This document shows positions 7,721-16,240 of a stretch of DNA of 64,000 bases, piece by piece. This DNA is from Pseudomonas sp. QS1027. Lineage in GTDB: Bacteria > Pseudomonadota > Gammaproteobacteria > Pseudomonadales > Pseudomonadaceae. Where the stretch lies: NCBI RefSeq assembly GCF_002814235.1, contig NZ_PHSU01000036.1, positions 45,683 to 109,682 on the forward strand. Direction: 5' to 3'. A model generated the notes under the pieces. That model was given only the letters and a program-made list of their open reading frames with translations. It did no database searches and was not told the DNA's origin. Position numbers and translations under genes: made by a program. The stretch's first letter is position 1. Each line of letters starts with the position of its first letter.

Positions 7721-9040
7721 ATGTTTGATTCGCGTCGCAAATCCGACCAGTTGGAGATTCAACGTTTTTCCGGCGAGTTATCCGAGGCCCATGCGAAGCT
7801 CGCGGCCATCAGCCGTTCGATGGCCATGATCGAGTTCACTCCCGACGGCCATATCCTTGATGCCAATGCCAACTTCTGCGCGGCCATGGGGTATGCCGTC
7901 GATGAGATCCGAGGCAAGCATCATCGGTTGTTTTGCGAAGAGTCCTTTGCCAAAACCGAGGAGTACGCCAGGTTCTGGCGTGACCTGGCCCGGGGTGAAG
8001 CGCTGAGCGGCACGTTCCTGCGCCTGGACAGCCAGGGCCGGGAGGTCTGGCTGGAGGCCAGCTACATGCCGGTACTGAATGCCGAACGCCAGGTGCGCAG
8101 CGTGATCAAGGTGGCGGCGGATGTGACCGACCGCATGCACCTGGAACATGAGAACCAGAGCATCGTGAATGCCTTGAGCCGGTCCATGGCGATGATCGAG
8201 TTCACCCCGGACGGCAAGGTGATCAAGGCCAACGAGAACTTCCTCAAGACCCTGCATTACAGCCTCGCTGAGGTGGTCGGTCATCATCATGGCATGTTCT
8301 GCCACGCCGCCGAACGCGATTCACCGGCCTACCGGGAATTCTGGGCGTCGCTCAATCGCGGTGAGTATCACTCCCGCCGCTTCGAGCGGGTCGACAAGCA
8401 CGGCCATACGGTTTTTCTCGAAGCCTCCTACAACCCGATCTTCGATTCCAAGGGGCGGCTGTACAAGGTGGTGAAGTTCGCCAGCGATATCACCGCCCAG
8501 GTCACCAGCCTGCAATCGGCTGCCGAGTCGGCCCACTCCACCTCGGTACAGAATGACGCCAGCGCCCAGAAAGGTTCGCAGGTGGTGCAGCAGACCGTGG
8601 AGATCATCGAGGAGATTTCCCGCGACCTGAACGATGCGGCGCAAAGCATCGACGCGGTCAATCGTCAGTCCGATGTGATCGGCAGTATTGTCCAGACCAT
8701 TCGCGGGATTGCCGACCAGACCAACCTGTTGGCGCTGAATGCGGCCATCGAGGCGGCGCGGGCCGGCGAGCACGGGCGTGGTTTCGCGGTGGTTGCCGAT
8801 GAGGTCCGCAACCTGGCGGCGCGCACCAGCCAGGCAACCCTGGAGATCGTCGCGGTGGTGGACAAGAACCATGACCTGTCCCACAGCGCGGTGACGAGCA
8901 TGCAGTCCAGCCTCAGCCGCACCGGGCGCGGGGTCGAACTGGCGAACGAGGCGGGGGAGGCGATCCTGGAAATCCAGCAGGGCTCGCGGCATGTGGTGGA
9001 TGCCATCAGCCAGATCAACGCGACCTTGCAGTTGTCCTGA
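7721..9040 (+). CDS. soluble PAS-PAS methyl-accepting chemotaxis transducer, BdlA-like
   Basis: A 439-residue protein without membrane segments. Two PAS domains at about 20-130 and 145-250 repeat the pattern SRSMAMIEFTPDG, each followed by VWLEASY- or VFLEASY-type strands and a PAC motif. The MCP signalling domain is at about 270-435, with the hairpin tip DQTNLLALNAAIEAARAGE. This architecture and length match BdlA, the P. aeruginosa biofilm-dispersion protein, and Aer-like redox sensors that bind haem or FAD. AAGGGA precedes the ATG. A paralogue of the same design lies at 51323-52633. The ligand and a dispersion role are inferences. Confidence 0.9.
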   Translation: MFDSRRKSDQLEIQRFSGELSEAHAKLAAISRSMAMIEFTPDGHILDANANFCAAMGYAVDEIRGKHHRLFCEESFAKTEEYARFWRDLARGEALSGTFLRLDSQGREVWLEASYMPVLNAERQVRSVIKVAADVTDRMHLEHENQSIVNALSRSMAMIEFTPDGKVIKANENFLKTLHYSLAEVVGHHHGMFCHAAERDSPAYREFWASLNRGEYHSRRFERVDKHGHTVFLEASYNPIFDSKGRLYKVVKFASDITAQVTSLQSAAESAHSTSVQNDASAQKGSQVVQQTVEIIEEISRDLNDAAQSIDAVNRQSDVIGSIVQTIRGIADQTNLLALNAAIEAARAGEHGRGFAVVADEVRNLAARTSQATLEIVAVVDKNHDLSHSAVTSMQSSLSRTGRGVELANEAGEAILEIQQGSRHVVDAISQINATLQLS

Positions 9041-9051
9041 TTCGGTCAGGT

Positions 9052-9149
9052 GTGGGAGCTGGCTTGCCGGCGATGGACGTCAACGATAACGCGGCAAACC
9101 TGACGCCACGCAGTGCTTGGGCTGCCATCGCCGGCAAGCTGGCTCCCAC
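9052..9149. repeat. REP-like inverted repeat (GTGGGAGCTGGCTTGCCGGC ... mirror copy)
   Basis: GTGGGAGCTGGCTTGCCGGC at 9052-9071 is mirrored by GCCGGCAAGCTGGCTCCCAC at about 9130-9149, with some 58 bases between. The arms match the abundant Pseudomonas REP family and form a long stem between two convergent genes, where it may also stop transcription. A related, shorter element lies at 57864-57939. Confidence 0.8.
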
Positions 9150-9175
9150 TGAATCGGGGAGCCGTGCCGGTCGGC

Positions 9176-9733
9176 TTACTGGGTGGCGGTGGCCAGGAAG
9201 GCCCCGGCCGCCTGCTGGTCGGCAGGGTTGGCCTTGTTGTCCGCGGTCTTCGCGTTGAACTCCATCTTCATGCGCTCGGCAATCTTGTCTTCGATGCCTT
9301 TCTGTTTTTCCGGCGACATGCTTTTCAGGTCGGCCTCGGTCAGGCCCTCCTCCTTGAGTAGCTGATCGCGGATGCGTTGGGCCGCCGGCTTGCTCATGTA
9401 ATCCTTGAATGCCTTCATCGCGTCGCTGTCGTTGCTCGCGGCGGCGGGGGGCGCGGTGCGGGTCGTCGGCGCCGTCGTGGTCAGGGTTGCGGGGGCCGCG
9501 ACCGTCGCTACGGCGGCCTGCAGATGCACACGGGTCTTGGCGAAGGCCGCATTGACGTTGTCGGCGACCTGGTCCGCGGCGTTCTGGGTACCGGGGGCAC
9601 TGCTGGCCGCACTGGCCGCCTGGGCATTCTGGATAAAACCGCTGGACAGCGCGTTGGCGGCGGCGGTGGTCGGGTCCAGGTCCTTGCGATGGCTGGGCTG
9701 AATCACTGGGTTATGACGGGCATTGACCAACAT
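9176..9733 (-). CDS. hypothetical protein, Ala/Thr-rich with a charged C-terminal domain
   Basis: 185 residues, family not recognised. Residues 1-110 are low complexity and rich in Ala, Thr and Pro (AAVATVAAPATLTTTAPTTR). Residues about 115-165 are compact and charged, with AFKDYMSKPAAQRIRDQLL, TEADLKSMSPEKQKGIEDKI and AERMKMEF, and look like two or three helices. There is no signal peptide or membrane segment. The N-terminus starts MLVNARHNPVIQ, and the flexible-start plus helical-end design resembles secreted substrates or adaptors, but nothing else supports secretion. It stands alone between the REP element and the epimerase gene. Confidence 0.75.
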   Translation of the reverse strand: MLVNARHNPVIQPSHRKDLDPTTAAANALSSGFIQNAQAASAASSAPGTQNAADQVADNVNAAFAKTRVHLQAAVATVAAPATLTTTAPTTRTAPPAAASNDSDAMKAFKDYMSKPAAQRIRDQLLKEEGLTEADLKSMSPEKQKGIEDKIAERMKMEFNAKTADNKANPADQQAAGAFLATATQ

Positions 9734-9903
9734 GGGATAAACACCTGAGTGAGAGGGCAGTGTCCACTGTCAGCAATTTGTATGCCTGTTGGTACAAACA
9801 CAGGTTTATCAAGGCTTGGCGGATACATGTCAGGCCAAAACGCGGCGGCAGGCGGAGGTGCGTTGCCGCTTCGATTGCCGCTTCCGGCAGTCCGTTTCCG
9901 GCT

Positions 9904-10638
9904 TCAGCGGATCGGCAGGTCGAACTCGCGGAACGCGTCGTCCACCGGTTGATAACCCAATACCCGGATGGTCTCGCTCAGGTCCAGGCGCTTGAAGCGG
10001 TTGTTGGAAATACCGTGGGCCACCAGGTGTTGCACACCTTCGACCTCGATCGCCCGTTGCAACAACTGCACGGCATCGCGCGGGCTGAGCCAGGCACTCA
10101 GGTCGCGGGCGTTGTGCAGGTCATGATCGTCGGGAAACTCGAAGGCACCGATGCGCAGGACAATGGTCGATAAGCGGTGCCGTGCCGAATAGAACGCACA
10201 CAGCGCTTCGCCATAACATTTGCTCACCCCGTACAGATTGGCCGGCATCACCGGCATGCCCGGGGTGATCTGCCGGTCTACGGGATAGCCCTCGATGGTC
10301 TGGGCGCTGCTGGCGAACACCACACGTTTGCACTGGGCGTTCGCGGCGGCTTCCAGCAGGTAGGTGGTGGCCAGGATATTGTTCGGCAGCAGTTCCTCGA
10401 AGGACGAGTCGGCAAAAGGGATACCCGCCAGGTGCACCACCACGTCGATACCATCGACCAGGGCCGCGAGCTCTTCCTTGTCGGCCATGTCCAGGCGGAC
10501 GAAACGGTGTTCGCCGATGGCAAAATCCGGTTGATGGCGGTCGGCGAGAACGAAGTGGTAATGGTGTTGCGTCGCCTGGAAAAACGTCTTGCCGATCCGA
10601 CCGCAGGCCCCGGTCAGCAATACCTTGAGTGGGTTCAT
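9904..10638 (-). CDS. NAD-dependent epimerase/dehydratase-family oxidoreductase
   Basis: 244 residues from ATG at 10636-10638; the 22 residues that could be added upstream are not family-like. An N-terminal Rossmann fold carries LLTGACGRIGKT, followed by VVVHLAGIPF and an active-site Tyr-x-x-x-Lys in LYGVSKCYGE. The size and TGACGRIG form are like extended SDRs such as uronate dehydrogenase, which oxidises hexuronates to aldarolactones with NAD. A gluconate locus is nearby, so a sugar-acid role is plausible. Substrate assignment is not secure because the SSAQTIEGYP region differs from what I know of uronate dehydrogenases. Confidence 0.8.
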   Translation of the reverse strand: MNPLKVLLTGACGRIGKTFFQATQHHYHFVLADRHQPDFAIGEHRFVRLDMADKEELAALVDGIDVVVHLAGIPFADSSFEELLPNNILATTYLLEAAANAQCKRVVFASSAQTIEGYPVDRQITPGMPVMPANLYGVSKCYGEALCAFYSARHRLSTIVLRIGAFEFPDDHDLHNARDLSAWLSPRDAVQLLQRAIEVEGVQHLVAHGISNNRFKRLDLSETIRVLGYQPVDDAFREFDLPIR

Positions 10639-10807
10639 ATACAACTTCCGTGTAGTTTTTATGAGATCAATATGAATGTTGTGTGACCATTCAAGGTAGA
10701 CCATGGCCGTCAGTCTGTCCGCTCGATAAATCTCTGGCTCGCGGTTCCCGTGGCGTTTTAGGATAGTGGCCTGTTGCTTTCATCCAACCCTCAGAGGTCC
10801 CCGCCAG

Positions 10808-11452
10808 ATGCACAAGGCATTGCGTAAATTCGGCTGTGTGGCCGGGTTGTTGACGCCCTTCTGGTTGCTCGTTGGGCTGGCCCTGGCCGGTGCCCTGTAT
10901 CCGGGCTACAGCCATCTCAATCAGGCCATGAGTGAATTGGGGGCGCTGGGCGCACCGACCCACGAACTATCGCCGTTGATCAACAACCTGCCGTTGGGGC
11001 TGTTGTTCTTCGCCTTTGGCGTGACGGTCTTTGCCTGTTTCGAAGGGCGCGGCCTGGCGCAGATCAGTGGCGTGCTGATTGCGCTACACGGCATTGCCAG
11101 TTTGTTCACCGGTTACTTTTCCTGCGACGCCGGCTGTGGGTTGCAGCATCCGTCGTTCAGCCAGACCGTGCATAACAGCGCGTGGCTGATGATGTTTCTG
11201 ACTTTGGTGATCGCCAACGCCCTGTGGGTGTATCTCGCCGTGCGTTTGCTGGGCTCGAAAGCCTTCGCCTGGTTTTCCCTGGCGTGCACTGTGGTGGCCT
11301 TGGCGGCCTTGCCGTTGATGGGACTGGCGGTGGCGGCGGGTGAGGGCTTCGGCCTGTACCAGCGTCTGAATTACGGCGCTTCGGTGGTCTGGATCGGCGT
11401 GTTTGCCGCGTTGTTGCTGGTCAGGGAAAAGCGTCGCACCGATCAGGCCTGA
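10808..11452 (+). CDS. DUF998-family membrane protein
   Basis: 214 residues with about six predicted membrane helices, beginning with GCVAGLLTPFWLLVGLAL and including LLFFAFGVTVFACF and ALPLMGLAVAAG. HLNQAMSELGALGAPTHE after the first helix is the usual DUF998 signature, and a loop has two cysteines (SCDAGCG). ATG 10808 is preceded by GAGG at 10794-10797; longer starts lack a site. Function unknown; the family is found in bacteria and archaea. Confidence 0.82.
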   Translation: MHKALRKFGCVAGLLTPFWLLVGLALAGALYPGYSHLNQAMSELGALGAPTHELSPLINNLPLGLLFFAFGVTVFACFEGRGLAQISGVLIALHGIASLFTGYFSCDAGCGLQHPSFSQTVHNSAWLMMFLTLVIANALWVYLAVRLLGSKAFAWFSLACTVVALAALPLMGLAVAAGEGFGLYQRLNYGASVVWIGVFAALLLVREKRRTDQA

Positions 11453-11459
11453 TGCCGCT

Positions 11460-11483
11460 CAATCCCCGCTGGGGCGGGGATTG
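11460..11483. terminator. hairpin terminator between DUF998 gene and gntR
   Basis: CAATCCCCGC at 11460-11469 pairs perfectly with GCGGGGATTG at 11474-11483 around TGGG. It lies in the 51-base gap between convergent genes and can serve both strands. Confidence 0.75.
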
Positions 11484-11503
11484 ATTCCAGTGCCGGCGAC
11501 CTT

Positions 11504-12535
11504 TCAACTGCTCTCGCGCACCATCAGTTCAAAGCCCATGTCCTGCACTGGCTGGGCCACCGGGTTGCCGGCCATCAAACTCAGCATCTGCTCCGCCGCC
11601 CGCCGGCCGATGGCTTCCCGGGGCGTGCGGATGCTGCTCAGGCGCGGGACCATGAAGGCCGAGCCGGGCAGGTCGTTGAAACCCACCACTGCGACCTGCT
11701 CCGGGACCTTGATGCCACAGCGTATGGCCTCCAGCAGGGCGCCCTGGGCCAGGTCGTCGTTGCCGAAGAAGATCCCGTCGACTTGTGGATGGCTCTGCAT
11801 CAGTTGCAGGAACAGTTCGCCGCCCAGGCCCACCGACGAGGGGCGCGGGGTCAGCAGTTCCAGGTCCGGGTGGTACAGCCCGGCGGCTTGCAGCGCCTGG
11901 CGAAAGCCTTCGCCGCGCAGGAGTGTGCGCTGGTCCAGTTGCGCGCCGATATAGGCCAGGTGCTTGCGACCACGGGAAATCAAATGTTCGGCCACGGTGG
12001 CGCCGGCGTTCTGTTGCGAGAAGCCGACGCAGTTCACCCCGGCGCCGGGGTCCAGGTCCATCATGTAGACGCACGGCACATTGCTCGCCTCGATCATCCG
12101 CCGCGCGCTTTCCGAACGGTCGAAGCCGGTCAGCAACAGGCCCCGTGGCTGGTAGGACATGTAGTTGCGCAGCAGGTTTTCTTCTTCGTCACGGGAATAG
12201 TGATAGTTGCCGATCAGCACCTCGAAGCCCCGCGGGCGCAGCACCGAGTGAATGGCTTCGAGGGTGTCGATAAACAGCAGGTTGGATAATGACGGCACCA
12301 GCACCACCACCGAATGGCTCTGGGCCGAGGCCAGGGCCCGGGCGGCCGGATTGACCACGTAGTTCAGTTCCGCAGCCGCCTGTCGGACTTTTTCCACCAG
12401 TTCCGTGGCCACGCTGCTGATGCCGCGCAGGGCCCGCGACGCGGTGATCGGACTGACGCCGGCCAGGCGCGCGACTTCGCTGAGGGTAGGGCGTCCCGTG
12501 GTACGGGTATTCTTGTCGGTTTTGGGGGAGGTCAT
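11504..12535 (-). CDS. gntR: LacI-family gluconate repressor GntR
   Basis: 343 residues, the typical GntR length, from ATG at 12533-12535. The LacI-type helix-turn-helix occupies about 12-60 (TLSEVARLAGVSPITASRAL), the hinge helix contains NPAARALASA, and the periplasmic-binding-like core extends to residue 340. GntR represses gluconate uptake and phosphorylation genes and is released by gluconate or 6-phosphogluconate. Context is decisive: gntK and gntP lie divergently next to it, and all three promoters carry an AGCGCT-centred site (separate entries). A TTG 15 bases upstream in frame is a less likely start; neither start has a clear ribosome site. Confidence 0.92.
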   Translation of the reverse strand: MTSPKTDKNTRTTGRPTLSEVARLAGVSPITASRALRGISSVATELVEKVRQAAAELNYVVNPAARALASAQSHSVVVLVPSLSNLLFIDTLEAIHSVLRPRGFEVLIGNYHYSRDEEENLLRNYMSYQPRGLLLTGFDRSESARRMIEASNVPCVYMMDLDPGAGVNCVGFSQQNAGATVAEHLISRGRKHLAYIGAQLDQRTLLRGEGFRQALQAAGLYHPDLELLTPRPSSVGLGGELFLQLMQSHPQVDGIFFGNDDLAQGALLEAIRCGIKVPEQVAVVGFNDLPGSAFMVPRLSSIRTPREAIGRRAAEQMLSLMAGNPVAQPVQDMGFELMVRESS

Positions 12536-12564
12536 CGGACGGCTTGCCAAACAAAATTCAAGGC

Positions 12565-12581
12565 ACTAAGGTAGCGCTGTC
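12565..12581. promoter_or_regulatory. GntR operator upstream of gntR
   Basis: ACTAAGGTAGCGCT at 12565-12578 fits the AC-N-AAG-N-TAGCGCT site that I recall for P. aeruginosa GntR exactly, and GGTAGCGCTGTC forms an imperfect palindrome. It lies 30 bases upstream of the gntR start, so autorepression is likely. Confidence 0.75.
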
Positions 12582-12727
12582 TCGACGAGCCTGCAATTGT
12601 TCGAGCGCGGTTGGCCTGATCGCGTCGGATGCTGTCGTGGATGTTTACCGCATCACCCCATAAAAATGACAAGAAAGCGTCGGCAGTGTGTGTTTTGTGC
12701 TTTGCTTTCCGAGTAATGGAAGCTCTG

Positions 12728-12745
12728 ACAAAGACAGCGCTGTCT
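12728..12745. promoter_or_regulatory. GntR operator upstream of gntK
   Basis: AGACAGCGCTGTCT at 12732-12745 is a perfect 14-base palindrome, inside ACAAAGACAGCGCT, which matches the GntR pattern with one change (C for T). It lies 18 bases before the gntK start, where bound repressor would block transcription. Confidence 0.78.
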
Positions 12746-12762
12746 GCGTGCTGAGGTGTTAC

Positions 12763-13296
12763 ATGAGTCAACCCATCACTGCCCTGGTCATCATGGGCGT
12801 CTCCGGTTGCGGCAAGTCCAGTGTGGGCGAGGCCTTGTGCCGGCTCAACGGCGCGACCCAGATCGAAGGCGACAGCTTTCACCCCGCCGCCAATATCGCC
12901 AAGATGAGTGCCGGCATTCCCCTGACCGATGACGACCGTGCCGGCTGGCTCGACAGCCTGTGCGACGAGTTGCGCCGGGTCCTGGCCAGCGGCGGGCATC
13001 CGGTGCTGACCTGTTCGGCGCTCAAGCACAGCTACCGCGAACGCCTGCGCAGCGCGGCGCCAGGACTGGGCTTCGTGTTTCTCGAACTGAGCCGTGAAGT
13101 CGCCGCCGAACGGGTGGCCCATCGTCCGGGACACTTCATGCCCTCGACCCTGATCGACAGCCAGTTCGCCACCCTTGAATCCCCCGTCGGCGAGCCCCTG
13201 ACCCTGGCCCTCGATGCCTCGACCCAGAGCGTCGAGCGTCTGGCCCAGTCGGCCCATCGCTGGTGGCAGGCCCACGGGCTGGAACGTTCGGCCTGA
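12763..13296 (+). CDS. gntK: gluconokinase GntK
   Basis: 177 residues, normal for the GntK/shikimate-kinase-like fold. The P-loop is GVSGCGKSSVGEAL near the N-terminus, EGDSFHPAANIAKMSAG is the gluconokinase substrate motif, and LTCSALKHSYRERLR follows at about residue 90. It phosphorylates gluconate to 6-phosphogluconate, feeding the Entner-Doudoroff pathway. ATG 12763 has GAGG at 12753-12756; longer starts lack support. It is followed by gntP and repressed by divergent gntR. Confidence 0.96.
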   Translation: MSQPITALVIMGVSGCGKSSVGEALCRLNGATQIEGDSFHPAANIAKMSAGIPLTDDDRAGWLDSLCDELRRVLASGGHPVLTCSALKHSYRERLRSAAPGLGFVFLELSREVAAERVAHRPGHFMPSTLIDSQFATLESPVGEPLTLALDASTQSVERLAQSAHRWWQAHGLERSA

Positions 13297-13311
13297 TTTT
13301 CGTCTCGAAAA

Positions 13312-13323
13312 GATAGCGCTATC
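13312..13323. promoter_or_regulatory. GntR operator upstream of gntP
   Basis: GATAGCGCTATC at 13312-13323 is a perfect 12-base palindrome within AAAAGATAGCGCT, sharing AAG-N-TAGCGCT with the gntR site. Its location between gntK and gntP suggests that gntP has its own GntR-controlled promoter. Confidence 0.75.
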
Positions 13324-13380
13324 CCATTCGGCTATCGTCAAACCACGCAGCGTATAAAAACAACAAGCAGGAGACACCTT

Positions 13381-14733
13381 ATGTTCGGACTGTCCCACGA
13401 GACCTATCTGTTACTCGATGCAGTGGTCACGATTATCGGGCTGATCGTGTTGATCACCCGCTTCAAGATTCACCCCTTTATCGGGTTGATCATTGCGTCG
13501 GCGTTTCTCGGCCTGACCTCGGGGATGCCCGCGGACAAGATCATCAAGGCCTTCCAGGACGGCTTCGGCGGCGTGCTCGGCTTTGTCGGGATCATCCTCG
13601 CGCTGGGGACCATGCTCGGCAAGATGATGTCCGATTCCGGCGGCGCCGATCAGATCGCCCAGACCCTGATCCGCGCCTTCGGCAAGGAGCGGGTGCAGTG
13701 GGCGATGATGTGCTCGGCGTTCCTGGTGGGCATCCCGCTGTTCTTCGAAATCGGCTTCGTGCTGCTGATTCCGCTGGTGTTCATCGTTGCGCGCCGGACC
13801 GGCGTGCCGCTGATCAAGATCGGCATTCCGCTGCTGGCCGGGCTTTCGGCGGTGCACGGCCTGGTGCCGCCGCATCCGGGGCCGCTGCTGGCCATCGGAG
13901 TGTTCAACGCCGATATCGGCAAGACCATTTTCTACGGCCTGATCGTTGCCCTGCCGACCGCCATTATCGCCGGGCCGATCTACGGCACCTTCATTGCCAA
14001 GTACATCCCGGGCAACCCTTCCCGGGAACTGGTCGACCAGTTGGCCCGCGAACCGGAAGTGAAGGCGCTGCCGAGCTTCGGCGTGACCCTGGTCACCGTG
14101 CTGCTGCCGGTGTTCCTGATGCTGCTCAAGACCTTTGCCGACATTGCCTTGCCGGACGGGCATTTCTTCCGCATCTGGATGGACATGATCGGTCACCCGA
14201 TCAGTGCCTTGCTGCTGGCCCTGCTGTTGGCGCTGTACACCTTCGGCAAGCGCCAGGGCATGGACTCCAAGCGTGTGCTCAAGCTGCTCGATGCCAGCCT
14301 GGCGCCGACTGCGGCGATCATCCTGATCATCGGTGCCGGCGGTGGCTTCAAGCAGATGCTGGTGACCAGTGGCGTGGGTGACGTGATCGGGCATATCGCC
14401 GTGAATGCGCAGATTTCGCCGATCCTGCTGGCCTGGCTGGTGGCGGCGGTGATCCGCATCGCCACGGGTTCGGCGACGGTGGCGACCATTACCGGGGCGG
14501 GCATCGTGATGCCGGTGGTGGACCTGATTCCCGGGGTGAACCGCGAACTGCTGGTGCTGGCGACGGGGGCGGGTTCGTTGATCCTGTCCCACGTCAACGA
14601 TGCCGGGTTCTGGCTGGTCAAGCAGTACTTCAACATGACCGTGGCCGAGACGTTCAAGACCTGGACGGCCATGGAGACCATTCTGTCGGTGGTGGGGCTG
14701 GTGTTTATCCTGCTGTTGTCGCTGGTGGTCTAA
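13381..14733 (+). CDS. gntP: gluconate:H+ symporter, GntP family
   Basis: A 450-residue inner-membrane permease of the GntP/GntT family with 12-14 hydrophobic segments. Recognisable parts are LGLTSGMPADKIIKAFQDGFGG near the start (family pattern), GLVPPHPGPLLAIGVFNADIGK at about 160, and the C-terminal ATGSATVATITGAGIV and SHVNDAGFWLVKQYF. It imports gluconate for GntK. A GCAGGAGA site precedes the ATG. The gene ends in a strong 17-base-pair hairpin. Confidence 0.96.
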   Translation: MFGLSHETYLLLDAVVTIIGLIVLITRFKIHPFIGLIIASAFLGLTSGMPADKIIKAFQDGFGGVLGFVGIILALGTMLGKMMSDSGGADQIAQTLIRAFGKERVQWAMMCSAFLVGIPLFFEIGFVLLIPLVFIVARRTGVPLIKIGIPLLAGLSAVHGLVPPHPGPLLAIGVFNADIGKTIFYGLIVALPTAIIAGPIYGTFIAKYIPGNPSRELVDQLAREPEVKALPSFGVTLVTVLLPVFLMLLKTFADIALPDGHFFRIWMDMIGHPISALLLALLLALYTFGKRQGMDSKRVLKLLDASLAPTAAIILIIGAGGGFKQMLVTSGVGDVIGHIAVNAQISPILLAWLVAAVIRIATGSATVATITGAGIVMPVVDLIPGVNRELLVLATGAGSLILSHVNDAGFWLVKQYFNMTVAETFKTWTAMETILSVVGLVFILLLSLVV

Positions 14734-14735
14734 AC

Positions 14736-14775
14736 GAATCGGGGCCGACACCTGTGAAGGTGTCGGCCCCGATTC
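14736..14775. terminator. 17-bp perfect hairpin terminator between gntP and alaC
   Basis: GAATCGGGGCCGACACC at 14736-14752 pairs without mismatch with GGTGTCGGCCCCGATTC at 14759-14775 around TGTGAA. It begins two bases after the gntP stop and can stop transcription from both convergent genes. Confidence 0.85.
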
Positions 14776-14802
14776 ATGTGACAAGCGCGCTCGCTACACA
14801 GC

Positions 14803-16023
14803 TTATTCCGCAGTGGCTTTCTTCAGCAGGCCATCGGTGCGGAACATCCCACGAATCCCGCGTACCGCCTGGCGGATACGGTCGAGGTTTTCAATCAGGG
14901 CGAACCGCACATGGTCGTCGCCGTACTCGCCAAAGCCGACCCCCGGCGAGACGCAGACCTTGGCTTCGGCCAGCAGCTTCTTGGCGAACTCCAGCGAGCC
15001 CATCTGGGCATATTCCTCGGGAATCTTCGCCCAGACGTACATCGAGGCCTTGGGGTTCTCGACCATCCAGCCCAGTTCATGCAGGCCCTTGACCAGCACG
15101 TTGCGCCGTTGGCGATACTGTTCGGCGATATCCTTGACGCACTGTTGGTCACCTTCCAGCGCGGCGATGGCCGCCACTTGCAACGGCGTGAAGGTGCCGT
15201 AGTCGTGGTAGCTCTTGATCCGCGCCAGGGCGCTGACCAATTCCGGATTGCCGACCATGAAGCCGATACGCCAGCCGGCCATGTTGTAGCTCTTGGACAG
15301 GGTGAAAAACTCCACCGCGATGTCCTTGGCGCCGGGCACCTGCATGATCGACGGGGCTTTCCAGCCGTCGTAGACGATGTCGGCATAGGCCAGGTCGTGG
15401 ATCACCAGCACGTCGTACTGCTTGGCCAGGGCGATCACCCGTTCGAAGAAGTCCAGTTCCACGCACTGCGCGGTGGGGTTCGAGGGGAAACCGAGAATCA
15501 TCATCTTCGGCTTGGGGATGGAGCCACGGATGGCCCGCTCCAGTTCGGCGAAGAAGTCCACGCCCGGCACCAGCGGCACCGAACGGACCTGGGCGCCGGC
15601 GATCACCGCACCGTAGATATGGATCGGGTAGCTGGGGTTGGGCACCAGCACCGTGTCGCCCTGGTCGAGGGTGGCGAGCATCAGGTGGGCCAGGCCCTCT
15701 TTCGAACCGATGGTGACAATGGCTTCGCTTTCCGGGTCGATATCGACCTGGTAGCGATCCTTGTACCAGTGGGAAATCGCCCGACGCAGCCGTGGGATGC
15801 CCTTGGACGTGGAGTAGCCGTGGGTGTCTTCGCGCTGGGCGACGGTGACCAGTTTTTCGACGATATGCGGCGGGGTGGCGCCGTCGGGGTTACCCATGCT
15901 CAAGTCGATGATGTCTTCGCCACGACGACGGGCGGCCATCTTCAGCTCGGCAGTGATGTTGAATACGTAGGGGGGGAGTCGATCAATGCGCGCAAAGCGG
16001 CGCGGCGAACCTTGGTCTGCCAT
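14803..16023 (-). CDS. alaC: alanine aminotransferase AlaC (PLP-dependent class I/II)
   Basis: 406 residues from ATG at 16021-16023, preceded on the minus strand by AGAGG. Fold-type I aminotransferase: SMGNPDGATPP near 42-52, NPSYPIHIYG at 129-138, SNPTAQCVELDFF at 181-193, HDLAYADIVYDG at 209-220, and the PLP Lys244 in TLSKSYNMAGWRIGF. It is colinear with AlaC, the main glutamate-pyruvate aminotransferase. A 51-residue upstream extension in frame is not family-like. Confidence 0.9.
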   Translation of the reverse strand: MADQGSPRRFARIDRLPPYVFNITAELKMAARRRGEDIIDLSMGNPDGATPPHIVEKLVTVAQREDTHGYSTSKGIPRLRRAISHWYKDRYQVDIDPESEAIVTIGSKEGLAHLMLATLDQGDTVLVPNPSYPIHIYGAVIAGAQVRSVPLVPGVDFFAELERAIRGSIPKPKMMILGFPSNPTAQCVELDFFERVIALAKQYDVLVIHDLAYADIVYDGWKAPSIMQVPGAKDIAVEFFTLSKSYNMAGWRIGFMVGNPELVSALARIKSYHDYGTFTPLQVAAIAALEGDQQCVKDIAEQYRQRRNVLVKGLHELGWMVENPKASMYVWAKIPEEYAQMGSLEFAKKLLAEAKVCVSPGVGFGEYGDDHVRFALIENLDRIRQAVRGIRGMFRTDGLLKKATAE

Positions 16024-16240
16024 GTAAACCTCTGACACGTAAGCGCCCGGAACCGTCCGAGCGACGTCGGCCACTGCGGTGGCCTGCGGGGCAGACAATA
16101 AGGGCGATGCTGGCCATCTGTCCAGATGGGCGACGGAAAATATTTTCTCCGGGGGGGACAAGCGCGGGTCGCCCAAACGACACGATTATTTGCTTCTATA
16201 CTGCCTTTCGGAGTCGTTTCCCATATGGAGTTCTGCACCC

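Noticed and set aside
13411..14784. Minus-strand open frame opposite gntP
   Set aside because: Shadow of the gntP codon usage; no ribosome site or family match.
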